The position numbers and the translations under genes were made by a program. A stretch of DNA of 23,610 nucleotides, from positions 1-23,610 of the IMG/VR virus record IMGVR_UViG_3300010354_000671; one strand, written 5' to 3'. Positions 9,201 to 17,088 of this stretch are shown here, one piece after another; the first letter of the stretch is position 1, and each line of letters opens with the position of its first letter. This DNA is from a virus. Below the pieces are notes generated by a model that saw only the letters and a list, made by a program, of their open reading frames with translations, searched no databases and had not been told where the DNA came from.

Positions 9201-12200
9201 TTCCAACGATAAATGGAATAAGAAATACTGATATAATAGATTTAAGACCAAGAGTTAAAGCATATAATGTTTCTTCTGGGACAAAATCACCATTTGAATA
9301 CGAATCAAGAGTATTTGAACCCACAACCAATTCTTCGACTAACATTTTAGCAAAAGACAGAAGTTTAAATTTATCTTATAGTTACTATCTTCCAAGAATT
9401 GATAAAATATTTTTATCAAAAAATGGTGTATTTACTGTAAATAAAGGAACTCCTTCTTTTTCACCAAAAGCACCAAATGCACTTGAATCATCTTTAGAAA
9501 TTGCTACGGTATTTTATCCCGCATATGTTTATGATATTAAAGATGTAAAAATTTCAACTTCTTCACACAAGAGATATACTATGAAAGATATCTCTAGACT
9601 TGAGGATCGTCTCTCAAACGTTGAATATTATACGTCACTTTCTTTATTGGAGACTGATACTAATAATTTAGTAATAAGAGACCCACAAACAAATTTGGAT
9701 AAATTTAAATGTGGTTTCTTCGTTGATAATTTTAAATCTTATTTTGGTGGAGATATTTCAAATATTCAATTTAGATGTTCAATTGATACATCATCAGGTT
9801 TATTAAAACCTCAACATTATTCAACTTCTTTGGATCTTTTGATTGGAACACAATCTGCAATTGGAATAGGTCAATCACAAAATTCTTCTGCTGATCTTAG
9901 GTTCTCAAATGATTTTGGTGATTCTAATATAAGAAGAACTGGTGATTTAATAAGTTTAAATTATCGAGATGTCCTTTATACTGAAAATAGATTTGCAACT
10001 AGAACAGAAAATGTAAATCCATTCAATACACCAAGTTGGATTGGTTCTATAGATTTAAATCCATCTTCAGATACTTGGGTTGAAACTAGAAGATCAGAAA
10101 GAGTTGAAGATGCCGAGGGGAACTTTACTGCTGTAATGCAGAATTTAAGTGCAGATACAAATACTGGTCTTTCACCTATAAATTGGAATGCATGGGAAAC
10201 TAATTGGACTGGAGTAGAAAATATTGAAGGTCCTGTTGTTGCAAGACAAACAGAAACTAGATTGGTTTCAGACAATACTGTTCCAGATTCCACTTGGTGG
10301 TGGTGGTGGTGGGGAGGTGCTACAAGAACACAAATTTTTGAAGATACAGAAACTACCGTTAGAAGAGATCAAGTAATAACCACTAGAAATCAATCAAGAC
10401 AAGGAATACAATTTGGTGTTAGTGAAAGATTTGATAGTTTCTCTGTCGGTGACAGAATTGTTTCAAGATCTGTAATAAACTTTATGAGGTCTAGAAATAT
10501 TGAGTTTGTTGCCAGAAGACTGAAACCTTCAACTAGATTTTACGGATTTTTTGATAATTTTGCTATAACTAATTTTATTGTTCCAAAACTTCTTGAAATT
10601 GAAATGGTAAGTGGAACATTCCAACAAGGTGAAACAGTCTTTGGACGTATCTCATCAACATCTAGCAATAGAACAATCGTTTTTAGATTAGCAGCACAAA
10701 ATCACAAGTACGGTCCATTTAATTCACCAACAGAAGTTTTTACTTTAAATCCATATAATCCAGAAAATTCTTTATCTAATTCATATTCTTCAACTAGTAC
10801 AATACTTAATGTTGATACTGCAAGTTTGGAAATACAAGCAGAGTCAAGATTTTTTGGTAGTGTAATTCCTGGAATGCAACTTGTTGGTGAATCAAGTAAT
10901 GCAGTTGCAAGAGTTTCTGATATTCGTTTGATAACAGATAATGCTGGAACTTTAATTGGATCAATATTCATTCCAGATCCAACTTTACGTTCAAATCCTA
11001 GTTTTGAGTCTGGTTCTAAAACATTTGTACTAACAACAAGTTCAACAAACTCAAGAGTAACTGGTTTTGCCGATAGTTTAGCAGAAACCAATTTTGTATC
11101 TAGTGGAACATTAGATAATGTAGAAAACTTAACTTTGAGAATTAGAAATGCTGATATTGAAAGAAACATAAGACAAGAAGACAGAACAGAAACAGAAACT
11201 GAAGATAGATTAGTTTCTGATACTGCAACTACTTCCAGATTTACACAAACAAGGATACAAAATAGGTGGATTGATCCACTTGCACAAACATTTGAAGTTA
11301 CTGATCCAAATGGAATTTTTATAACAAAATGCGATATATTCTTTAGATCGAAAGATTCTGGAAGCATACCAATAACTCTTCAAATAAGGACTGTTGAGAC
11401 AGGATTGCCCTCACAAACAATTCTTCCATTCTCTGAAGTAATATTGGAACCAAAAGACATTTCAGTTTCTGATGATTCAACTGTGGCAACAACTTTTACT
11501 TTTGAATCTCCAGTTTATTTGGAAACAGGTCAATCATATGCATTGGTTTTAATATCAAATTCTGATGAATATAATGTTTGGATATCTAGAATGACTGAAG
11601 TTGATGTTACTAGTTTAGAAAGACCAGAATCTGAAAGAATTATTGTTTCACAACAACCAACTCTTGGATCATTATTTAAATCACAAAACGGTTCTACTTG
11701 GGAACCTTCTCAATTAGAGGATCTTAAATTTAAACTATATAGAGCAGAATTTACATCTGAGTCTGGTTCAATTAGATTATACAATCCAACATTAAGTATT
11801 GGTAATAGACAAGTAGTTTCCCTGAGACCAAATTCTATTTCATTATTTTCTAAGAAGATAAAAGTAGGATTAGGTAAGAGTTTAAGTTCTGGTGAATACT
11901 CAAGTTTATTAATTGGAACAAGATTGACTCAAAATGGAGTAGATAATACTTTTTCTGGTAATTTAGAGAATATTGTTGGATCAATAGGAATAGGAAGTGA
12001 ATTACAAATAACTAATGCTGGATTTGGGTATAGCATCTCTTCAATTTACAATAATGTACCATTAGTTTCTATAACAGGAAATGGTTCTGGTGCAACTGCA
12101 AATATTAACATAAATCCCGTTGCAATCGCAGCAACAATTACTAATGGTGGAAATGGTTACTCTCCTGGAGATAGTTTGACATTTGATCCTTCTAGTATTG

Positions 12201-13804
12201 GTGGTTTTGGATATAATGCTATACTCACAGTTCCAAATAATGTAGGAATTATTTCTGCGTTTAATGGTCTTATCATTAAAAATGTTCAAGGAACAATTAA
12301 TGATTCTGGAACTGCAAATGAGATTAAATATGTAAATTCTTCTGGTGTAATTACTGATATTGTCAATGGTACTGTCATTTCAAGTGTTAATATTACAAAT
12401 GGTCGTGAAATAAAAGTCAGTCATAATAATCATGGAATGTATTCTTTTGATGATAAAGTTCAATTGTTTAATATGGAATCAGATATAACACCAACAAGAT
12501 TGGGGAATGACTATCAAATTAATTCAACAGATCCTATAAGATTGGATTCTATAGACAATTTTAAAAATTTTGAAGGAATTTTAGTAAGTCCATCAAACCC
12601 AGGTTATATTATTATAAATGATGAGGTTATTCAATATACTGGTTATAATGAAACAAACTCTACTTTAACGGGAATAACCAGAGCAATAAATAGGGATACA
12701 ATTGATGCTTTAGGTGCAATTTCAGTAATTTCTGGTTATCACCTTGCTGGTTCATCTGTGTTTAAGTATGAATTGGATGGGATATCTTTATTAAGAATAA
12801 ATAGAACTCATAATATTTCTTCTTCCAATCCAATTGGTTTAGATGAATATTATGTTGATATAGACATGAGCAATTTTTCACCTCTAGTGAAGAATAGATC
12901 TACGGATGATGCAGGAATTCCTGCTCTTTATTTGAAAGAAACTAAAAATGGTGGAAATTATTCAAATTACACTCCATCGGCAAATTCTTTATCTGGACCA
13001 AAGGCAACTCAAAATATTTCATTCTCAATATTGAGACCAAATGTCCAAACACTTTTACCAGAAACTACCAATGTAGAAGCAAAAGTCAGAACATTTACTG
13101 GTTCTAGTGTTTCTGGAAATGAAGTTCCATTTGTGGATCAAGGTTTTGAATCAATTTCTTTAAATTCGAATAATTACTTCACAACTCAAAGAGCAATTTT
13201 ATCCAGAGTTAATGAAAATAATTATCTTGAACCATATCCAGGCAAAAAATCTTTTACTATGGAACTTGAATTATCAACAAGAGATACTAAGGTTTCACCT
13301 TTTATTGATTTAGATAGAGTTAATATAATAACAACAATGAATAGAATAGATAAACCAATTGATGACTTCATTAATGATTCAAGAGTCAATAGTATATACG
13401 ATGACCCACATTCTTTCATATATCTTTCTAGACCAGTTAGATTGGAAAGAAGTGCTGACTCACTAAAAGTTCTATTTGATGCATATAGTGAAGACAGTAA
13501 TGAAATTAAAGTTCTTTATAGAATTTTTAGAGACGATTCTCCAGATTCCCAACAAATATACGAACTATTCCCTGGATATGATAATTTAGATAACGATGGA
13601 AATGTTGTTGATGAAAGAAATAATAGTGGAAATTCGGACAGAATTGTCAATAGTTCAAATTATGTTTTTGATTATAGAAACTATGAATATACTGCAAGAG
13701 ATTTACCATTATTTACTGGTTATCAAATAAAATTAGTGGTTACTGGAACAAATCAAGCAGCAATTCCTTCGATTAAGAACTTTAGAGCAATTGCCACAAT
13801 ATGA
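6251..13804 (+). CDS. Giant baseplate/tail-fibre protein with DUF4815-like N-terminus (gp9-gp10 position)
   Basis: 2517 residues. The N-terminus (YFDDFTPSKNYQRVLFKPGY, then QSRELTTLQSILQNQIEKFG) is the hallmark of DUF4815-type proteins of T4-like marine phages. That region seems to run to about residue 1020 (near IIDLRPRV). It is followed by a YYTSLSLLETDT helix (about 1128), a Trp-rich stretch (W1349-W1354), an 'RFYGFF' domain (about 1430), a WIDPLAQTF beta-sandwich (about 1673-1790) with an LETGQSYALVL strand, GGxGY repeats (1915-2000), an INDE module (about 2100-2175) and a C-terminal domain ending GYQIKLVVTGTNQA...FRAIATI. It occupies the place of T4 genes 9-12 and probably replaces wedge gp10 plus attached fibres. 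Several 'GExIxG' motifs recur (about residues 510, 870, 900, 1465). The start is 6 bases after gp8, and the stop overlaps the next ATG. Role at the baseplate periphery is inferred from family and position. Confidence 0.8.
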   Translation: MPQNSNLNVSPYFDDFTPSKNYQRVLFKPGYPIQSRELTTLQSILQNQIEKFGQHFFKEGAMVIPGQISYDNNYTCVEIDDTHLGIPVSTYIDNLVGVRIKGEISGVTAKVENYITNSQSDRSNYTLYIKYQSSSDTNFSTNTFVDGENLISLQDIDYGISSIRSNTTFATSIISSAISVGSAAKITEGVYFIRGFFVTVPTQTVILDQYNNKPSYRVGLNINEEFAAPSNKYNDLFDNAQGFSNYAAPGADRLVVDVELVKKDTNDFNDENFIELMRVENGILKTFVNETNYSLISNELARRTYDESGDYYVRPFSLTIKESLDNKIGNNGLYSDSQKTKQGNIPSDNIGCISISPGKAFVRGYEVDVKGTTVIDFDKPRDTEKLFNQSVPFSVGRQIDVNNVHGSVISGFSTVSQISFYTNRTLNAGISSGTKIGVARVYDFKLKNAEYANDATKYECSLYDIQTYTTLSLGTSITLSAPAFIEGVSSGANGYLVESVTNSSTINLYQVSGSFRTNEKIKINGTEDGRVISSFRDYNLSDAHQFVGTSGTGSFTADTSLDVSIPLSEPSTRFTFTPSGSRNIVTSSNDTFFRNLNIGDILSYTKTSQTVPTYNVVDQIDISNNRIFVAPTPTVTNVCDGTVFGSTTFVNDLKKVVLNSRNVNESYLYSRLNVNNISNLDLTNSSLVVRKSYEVTISSGVGQILETDPNLFFETFDEEDYNLTFVSTGNVESLSNQNTLILDKSVTFQNISQNGKAILTASLRKVNLNERRKNFSRCSSLIVSKSSSPLSGIGSISLNDGLTFDSRYGLRVQDKQISLNVPDVVSVLGIFESSTTQDPQLPKIFFSSTGSNINNLVKGELLIGQNSASAAYFVSSSGSNEVEIVYANENKFVLGETIISKESNFSGVIGAITVGDKEIKNNFTLDNGQRPEYYDYSRITRKRQFNSPTKKIKIIFNNYEIDTSEQGDFVSVDSYDNDRYTNDIPTINGIRNTDIIDLRPRVKAYNVSSGTKSPFEYESRVFEPTTNSSTNILAKDRSLNLSYSYYLPRIDKIFLSKNGVFTVNKGTPSFSPKAPNALESSLEIATVFYPAYVYDIKDVKISTSSHKRYTMKDISRLEDRLSNVEYYTSLSLLETDTNNLVIRDPQTNLDKFKCGFFVDNFKSYFGGDISNIQFRCSIDTSSGLLKPQHYSTSLDLLIGTQSAIGIGQSQNSSADLRFSNDFGDSNIRRTGDLISLNYRDVLYTENRFATRTENVNPFNTPSWIGSIDLNPSSDTWVETRRSERVEDAEGNFTAVMQNLSADTNTGLSPINWNAWETNWTGVENIEGPVVARQTETRLVSDNTVPDSTWWWWWWGGATRTQIFEDTETTVRRDQVITTRNQSRQGIQFGVSERFDSFSVGDRIVSRSVINFMRSRNIEFVARRLKPSTRFYGFFDNFAITNFIVPKLLEIEMVSGTFQQGETVFGRISSTSSNRTIVFRLAAQNHKYGPFNSPTEVFTLNPYNPENSLSNSYSSTSTILNVDTASLEIQAESRFFGSVIPGMQLVGESSNAVARVSDIRLITDNAGTLIGSIFIPDPTLRSNPSFESGSKTFVLTTSSTNSRVTGFADSLAETNFVSSGTLDNVENLTLRIRNADIERNIRQEDRTETETEDRLVSDTATTSRFTQTRIQNRWIDPLAQTFEVTDPNGIFITKCDIFFRSKDSGSIPITLQIRTVETGLPSQTILPFSEVILEPKDISVSDDSTVATTFTFESPVYLETGQSYALVLISNSDEYNVWISRMTEVDVTSLERPESERIIVSQQPTLGSLFKSQNGSTWEPSQLEDLKFKLYRAEFTSESGSIRLYNPTLSIGNRQVVSLRPNSISLFSKKIKVGLGKSLSSGEYSSLLIGTRLTQNGVDNTFSGNLENIVGSIGIGSELQITNAGFGYSISSIYNNVPLVSITGNGSGATANININPVAIAATITNGGNGYSPGDSLTFDPSSIGGFGYNAILTVPNNVGIISAFNGLIIKNVQGTINDSGTANEIKYVNSSGVITDIVNGTVISSVNITNGREIKVSHNNHGMYSFDDKVQLFNMESDITPTRLGNDYQINSTDPIRLDSIDNFKNFEGILVSPSNPGYIIINDEVIQYTGYNETNSTLTGITRAINRDTIDALGAISVISGYHLAGSSVFKYELDGISLLRINRTHNISSSNPIGLDEYYVDIDMSNFSPLVKNRSTDDAGIPALYLKETKNGGNYSNYTPSANSLSGPKATQNISFSILRPNVQTLLPETTNVEAKVRTFTGSSVSGNEVPFVDQGFESISLNSNNYFTTQRAILSRVNENNYLEPYPGKKSFTMELELSTRDTKVSPFIDLDRVNIITTMNRIDKPIDDFINDSRVNSIYDDPHSFIYLSRPVRLERSADSLKVLFDAYSEDSNEIKVLYRIFRDDSPDSQQIYELFPGYDNLDNDGNVVDERNNSGNSDRIVNSSNYVFDYRNYEYTARDLPLFTGYQIKLVVTGTNQAAIPSIKNFRAIATI
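10295..10312 (+). repeat. (TGG)6 tract encoding six consecutive tryptophans
   Basis: Six tandem TGG codons encode W1349-W1354 of the giant protein, in the context DSTWWWWWWGGATRTQ. This is the only simple repeat of this kind in the window and is G-rich inside AT-rich DNA. It is in frame, with the reading frame open on both sides, so it is expressed if the gene is. Confidence 0.97.
11267..11610 (+). other. WIDPLAQTF beta-sandwich domain in the giant protein
   Basis: Residues about 1673-1787 run from RWIDPLAQTFEV through KCDIFFRSKDS, LQIRTVETGLPS, PFSEVIL and ESPVYLETGQSYALVLIS to EYNVWISRM. This strand order resembles jelly-roll carbohydrate-binding domains of the DUF4082/CBM-like type found in large phage tail proteins. 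I recognise the pattern but cannot test the fold. It is a candidate receptor-contacting domain. Confidence 0.55.
11995..12240 (+). repeat. GGxGY repeats in the giant protein
   Basis: Units ITNAGFGYSISSIYNNVPLV and ITNGGNGYSPGDSLTF, the second followed by a partial GGFGYNAIL, with a GNGSGATANI linker between the first two. Same module as in gp7 and gp14. Confidence 0.85.
12545..12770 (+). repeat. INDE-type module, copy in the giant protein
   Basis: Contains YIIINDEVIQYTGY, then GITRAINRD and later YHLAGSSVFKYEL. The order of elements matches the gp15 C-terminal extension and the gp7 copy. Confidence 0.7.
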
Positions 13805-14001
13805 TACCAGTAGAAGGACATAGTAATCTTTATAGAGATGAAATCACAAATGCAATTATTAATTGCAATGATTATGAGTATAAACAGTATTTAAAAATAA
13901 AAGATTTGAAATTGAAAGAAAAAAATGAATTGAATTGTTTAAAAAAAGAAGTTGAAGAATTGAAAGATTTGATCAAACAATTAATTGATTGCAAATCATA
14001 A
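13801..14001 (+). CDS. Small coiled-coil virion-associated protein (unknown function)
   Basis: 66 residues. The ATG overlaps the giant protein's stop as ATGA, so translation is probably coupled, with no separate ribosome binding site visible. The N-terminus MIPVEGHSNLYRDEITNAII looks globular and well conserved in style. Residues 30-62 form a Lys/Glu/Leu heptad pattern (YLKIKDLKLKEKNELNCLKK and on to LIKQLI) typical of a short coiled coil. Similar small proteins starting MIPV...LYRDE occur, as far as I recall, in other T4-like phages next to baseplate genes. It may be an assembly factor or a minor baseplate part; no catalytic motif is visible. Confidence 0.75.
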   Translation: MIPVEGHSNLYRDEITNAIINCNDYEYKQYLKIKDLKLKEKNELNCLKKEVEELKDLIKQLIDCKS

Positions 14002-14004
14002 ATA
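13997..14004 (+). promoter_or_regulatory. T4-type late promoter (CATAAATA)
   Basis: One mismatch to TATAAATA. It overlaps the stop codon of the 66-aa gene. The expected start near 14010 gives a leader of about 19 bases before ATG 14029. Confidence 0.55.
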
Positions 14005-14028
14005 GTTTTAAATGGATAATTAAATCTA

Positions 14029-14379
14029 ATGTCGGTTTATGTAAGTAACATTACTATTCCAGTTGGTGCTGATTTTAATCAGACTTTTATCTTATCCAAT
14101 GCATTTGGCAATAGTTTAAATTTATCTGGTTATACTGCTTCTTCTATATTAAAAAAGCATCCAAATTCATCAAAAACTTCTGCGGTTTTTGATGTCACAT
14201 TTCCAGATCCAAGAATGACTGGGCAAGTTAGAATTTCTTTAGCATCTACTATTACATCTACTTTAAAGTCAGGAAGATATTGTTATGATATTTTAGTAGA
14301 TGATGGCAATGGTGAAAGAACTAGAGTTATTGAGGGAAGTGCTTTAGTTACAGCAGGTGTAACAACTACCGTCACGTAA
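14029..14379 (+). CDS. Small all-beta virion protein, BppU N-terminal-like (putative)
   Basis: 116 residues. The pattern VSNITIPVGADFNQTFIL, then LNLSGYTASSILKKHP, then a beta-rich region with GRYCYDILVDDGNGERTRVIEG and a Val/Thr-rich end, resembles the immunoglobulin-like N-terminal domain of phage baseplate upper proteins (BppU type): 'GDT...DLSGYTA...R...SGRYxYDIxxxDG...xxxxG'. It is followed after 1 base by the next gene and lies just upstream of the 772-aa fibre. The context suggests an adaptor or decoration protein that helps attach the fibre. A late promoter precedes it; the only SD-like sequence is a weak GGAT at 14013-14016. The fold assignment is by pattern memory only. Confidence 0.7.
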   Translation: MSVYVSNITIPVGADFNQTFILSNAFGNSLNLSGYTASSILKKHPNSSKTSAVFDVTFPDPRMTGQVRISLASTITSTLKSGRYCYDILVDDGNGERTRVIEGSALVTAGVTTTVT

Positions 14380-14380
14380 A

Positions 14381-14716
14381 ATGGCAAATCAACCAATAAA
14401 AGTAAAGATTTCAAGTCATAACATTCGTGTAAGACTTGGTGACGAAAATAAAAGAAAGGTTATTTCTTCTCTTGTTGGAATTACTAATTTTACTGATTTG
14501 TATGACGTTGATATTGAAAATTTAAATGAAAATAAAGATAACTATGTTGTTGTCTATAGTAATACCTTAGGTAGATTTACTATCGTAGATCCAGATGCAG
14601 TTCTTTCTGCCGCATCAACCTCGACAGGACCACAACCAGGTCTCCCATCCGATTTTACAACTGTATTAGATAATTTCTTAGATAACAAAATTGACGTTGA
14701 TGCTGGTTTTTTCTAA
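14381..14716 (+). CDS. Small virion-associated protein ending in a D-x-G-x-F tail (unknown function)
   Basis: 111 residues; ATG lies 1 base after the preceding stop. An N-terminal beta hairpin rich in Lys/Arg (QPIKVKISSHNIRVRLGDE) is followed by VGITNFTDLYDVDIENL and YVVVYSNTLGRFTIVDPD. The latter resembles the 'DV....DGDxLVYDxxxGKFxxxxx' modules in phage fibre proteins. The C-terminus IDVDAGFF resembles the IDGGAF end of the fibre encoded next. There is no signal peptide or membrane segment. Position and style suggest a fibre-associated structural protein. Confidence 0.7.
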   Translation: MANQPIKVKISSHNIRVRLGDENKRKVISSLVGITNFTDLYDVDIENLNENKDNYVVVYSNTLGRFTIVDPDAVLSAASTSTGPQPGLPSDFTTVLDNFLDNKIDVDAGFF

Positions 14717-14718
14717 CT

Positions 14719-14726
14719 AATAAATA
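14719..14726 (+). promoter_or_regulatory. T4-type late promoter (AATAAATA) before the fibre gene
   Basis: One mismatch to TATAAATA in the 31-base gap, with C following as in many T4 late promoters. The predicted start near 14732 leaves a leader of about 16 bases. A purine-rich TAAAAGG (14731-14737) could serve as ribosome binding site. Confidence 0.6.
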
Positions 14727-14747
14727 CTAGTAAAAGGTCAAAAAAAG

Positions 14748-17066
14748 ATGTCAGTATCTTCACCAATTATTCAATTTAAGAGAGGTTCTGCATCTCTTAT
14801 TTCTTCTGGCATTGTATCATTTCGTCAAGGTGAGCCAGGTTTCACTACCGATAAGTATGACTTTTACATTGGTTCAGATGAAACTAATATAGGAAATAAA
14901 TTTTTTGGTTCCTCTAGATATTGGACAAGAGAAAACGGGACAAAATCTGCAAGAATTAATTTAGTAAATAAAGAAGGGACCAATTACGTTTCACTTGCTT
15001 GCACGGATGGGCACTCTGGTATAACTACATATACTTTGCCATCATCTCCCATAGATGGTTATAGTTTAACTACTGATGCTAACGGAAATTTATCTTGGAC
15101 TAATGAGTTAAGAGGTGGTACATTTACCGGAAATGTAGCATTTACATCAACAACTGTTTCTACAAGTTCTTCTACTGGTGCAGTTGTTATAACAGGTGGT
15201 TTGGGTGTTGGTGGAACTTCTTATTTTGGTGATGATTTAAATGTGGGTGGTGACTTAAATGTAACTGGTATAACATCTATTAACAGTTCTGGATTTTTAG
15301 ATGTAAATTCTAATGCTGATTTTTCTGGCATTACCACATTTTCCAGTACAGAAAATAACGTATTGGGAGATGAAAACACTGGAGCAGTTCAAATTGATGG
15401 TGGAGTTGGTATTGCCAAAAATTTAACAGTTAAACAGAATTTTTATGTTGGTGGTGTGTCTGAGTTTGTTGGTATTGTTACCTTTAGAGGTGGCACAATC
15501 AACCTTGGGGATGAAAACACTGACAATATTAATGTCTCTGGTGAATTTATCTCAAATTTAACTCCAAATGCCGATAATACTTATGATATTGGTATTACTA
15601 CTCAAAGATGGAGAGATGCAAGATTTTCTGGAATAGGTAGTTTTGCAACTGGTGTGTATGCAGATAAAATTGAAATTGGAATCAACAATCCCAGTGAAAT
15701 TAAAGGTGTAGATGGATCTATACAACTTGTTGCTTCAGATCATGTTACTATCAGCAATGATTTACACGTTAATGGTAATGTGACGATTGGTGGAACAACT
15801 GTAACTTTACTTGGTGAAGATGTTTATATAAAAAATAAAGATATTATACTTGGTTATACGACAAGTGTTACTGGACAAGACATATCAGATGATGATACAG
15901 CAAATCATGCAGGTGTTGCAATTGCTTCCACAGAAGGAACACCTTTAGTATCATTTTCAGTATCTGGAATTAATACTCTTCCAGATACCTATAAGCAATT
16001 AATGTGGTTCCAAAAAAATACTCTGGGATTTGCAACTGATATATTTGGATTTAATTATGGTGTTGCAATTGGAACAACAACAGTAGCAGATGGTGTTCGT
16101 CTTGCCGTTGGTTCTGGAATTAGAATGACTGATTCAAATATCACTGCTTCTGGTGATATTGCTGTCAATGGTGGAGATGTAACAACCACCAATTCGACAT
16201 TTAATTTAATAAATTCTAATGCAACAACAGTAAATTTTGCAGGTGCTGCAACTAATATCAATATTGGTGCTTCATCTGGCATAACTACAATTTCTAACAA
16301 TTTAGATGTTAGAGGAAATACTACTTTAGGAACAGACCCTGCTGATTCTTTAACCATAAATGCTACCACATCATTTAACTCATCAATAACAGGAACTATT
16401 TCAACTTCCACTCGTTCAACACAAGTGGATACCACTGGAACTTCTAATGCCTCTACTTATTATATGCTATTTGCTGATACTTCAGCAGGTCAAGCATCCG
16501 AAACTGTAAGAGTTAGTACTGGTGCTTCTTTTGTACCTTCAACAAATACTTTAAGTGTTTCTACTCTTCATGCATCTACTATAAAATCTGCAAATGGTGC
16601 TGAAGCAATAACAATTGCAAATTTATCTGGTGATGTTGGAATTACAACTAATTTAACGGTTGATGGAAGTCTAACAGTTAAAGGTGATATTACATCTGTA
16701 AATACTGTAAATTTAAAAGTAAAGGACCAATTAATTGACTTGGGACTTGTAGATAATGGTTCTGGCACTCTTGTCCCACCATCTTCGGACTCAAATCTAG
16801 ATGTTGGAATATTATTAAACTATTATTCAAGTAGTGCTAAAAAATCTGCAATTTACTGGGATGATAGTGCAACAAAAATTGTATTTGCTTCAGATGTCAC
16901 AGAAACTTCTGGTGTTCTTTCTCCTGTAGGTGGTCAATCTGGAATGGCAAACATAGAAATAGGTTCTCTATCAGTATATGACTGTGCTGGTCAATCTCAA
17001 GTTATAACTTGTAGTAATTCACAAAGATTCTTAGAGAATATAACTATAGATGGTGGTGCTTTCTAA
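14748..17066 (+). CDS. Tail fibre / virion adhesin with Mtd-like N-terminal domain
   Basis: 772 residues. The N-terminus (IIQFKRGSASLIS, then RQGEPGFTTDKYDFYIGSD) follows the pattern of the Mtd/hyaluronidase-type fibre N-terminal domain ('Q.RRGTA...GEPG..TD...F.IGD'), which anchors fibres to the tail. The rest is Gly/Thr/Ser-rich beta structure with 'TGAV.I.GG.G' repeats (about residues 144-170 and 211-240), stacked 'DLNVGGDLNVTG' turns, and two related domains starting near residues 350 and 650 (VYIKNKDIILG and LKVKDQLIDLG). It probably forms a trimeric fibre. There is no visible C-terminal chaperone domain; it ends ENITIDGGAF. Its own late promoter precedes it, and a terminator follows within 25 bases of the stop. 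Receptor binding is the likely role; whether it sits on the baseplate or on the whisker position is unknown. Confidence 0.8.
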   Translation: MSVSSPIIQFKRGSASLISSGIVSFRQGEPGFTTDKYDFYIGSDETNIGNKFFGSSRYWTRENGTKSARINLVNKEGTNYVSLACTDGHSGITTYTLPSSPIDGYSLTTDANGNLSWTNELRGGTFTGNVAFTSTTVSTSSSTGAVVITGGLGVGGTSYFGDDLNVGGDLNVTGITSINSSGFLDVNSNADFSGITTFSSTENNVLGDENTGAVQIDGGVGIAKNLTVKQNFYVGGVSEFVGIVTFRGGTINLGDENTDNINVSGEFISNLTPNADNTYDIGITTQRWRDARFSGIGSFATGVYADKIEIGINNPSEIKGVDGSIQLVASDHVTISNDLHVNGNVTIGGTTVTLLGEDVYIKNKDIILGYTTSVTGQDISDDDTANHAGVAIASTEGTPLVSFSVSGINTLPDTYKQLMWFQKNTLGFATDIFGFNYGVAIGTTTVADGVRLAVGSGIRMTDSNITASGDIAVNGGDVTTTNSTFNLINSNATTVNFAGAATNINIGASSGITTISNNLDVRGNTTLGTDPADSLTINATTSFNSSITGTISTSTRSTQVDTTGTSNASTYYMLFADTSAGQASETVRVSTGASFVPSTNTLSVSTLHASTIKSANGAEAITIANLSGDVGITTNLTVDGSLTVKGDITSVNTVNLKVKDQLIDLGLVDNGSGTLVPPSSDSNLDVGILLNYYSSSAKKSAIYWDDSATKIVFASDVTETSGVLSPVGGQSGMANIEIGSLSVYDCAGQSQVITCSNSQRFLENITIDGGAF
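15175..15470 (+). repeat. Tandem TGAV/GG repeats in the fibre
   Basis: Two units, STGAVVITGGLGVGGTSYFG and NTGAVQIDGGVGIAKNLTV, each lead to a V-G-G turn. Between them is the shorter duplication DDLNVGGDLNVTGI, visible also in DNA (gatgatttaaatgtgggtgg and gtgacttaaatgtaactggt). Confidence 0.75.
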
Positions 17067-17080
17067 AATAATAGTTATAC

Positions 17081-17088
17081 TATAAATA
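17081..17088 (+). promoter_or_regulatory. Perfect T4 late promoter TATAAATA upstream of the neck operon
   Basis: Exact octamer in the 64-base gap after the fibre gene. The expected start is near 17094, giving a leader of about 37 bases to ATG 17131. It abuts the terminator at 17088-17116, and the predicted start falls inside the 5' arm of that hairpin. It should drive the 72-aa gene, gp13 and gp14. Confidence 0.8.

Noticed and set aside
10295-10312. Programmed frameshift or assembly error at the TGG run
   Set aside because: The same frame is open for hundreds of codons on both sides with consistent protein character, so no frameshift is needed. Read-level length error in the run cannot be excluded but would have to be a multiple of three.
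10702-11367. 221-residue open frame on the minus strand
   Set aside because: It lies wholly inside the giant protein gene, antisense to a conserved-looking region. Its composition mirrors the sense codons, and it has no promoter or ribosome binding site. The other minus-strand frames (for example 375-659, 8337-8660, 9976-10293, 16055-16435) are rejected for the same reason.
14748-17066. Diversity-generating retroelement target (Mtd-like fibre)
   Set aside because: The N-terminus resembles Mtd, but no C-type-lectin variable end, no template repeat and no reverse transcriptase are seen in the window.
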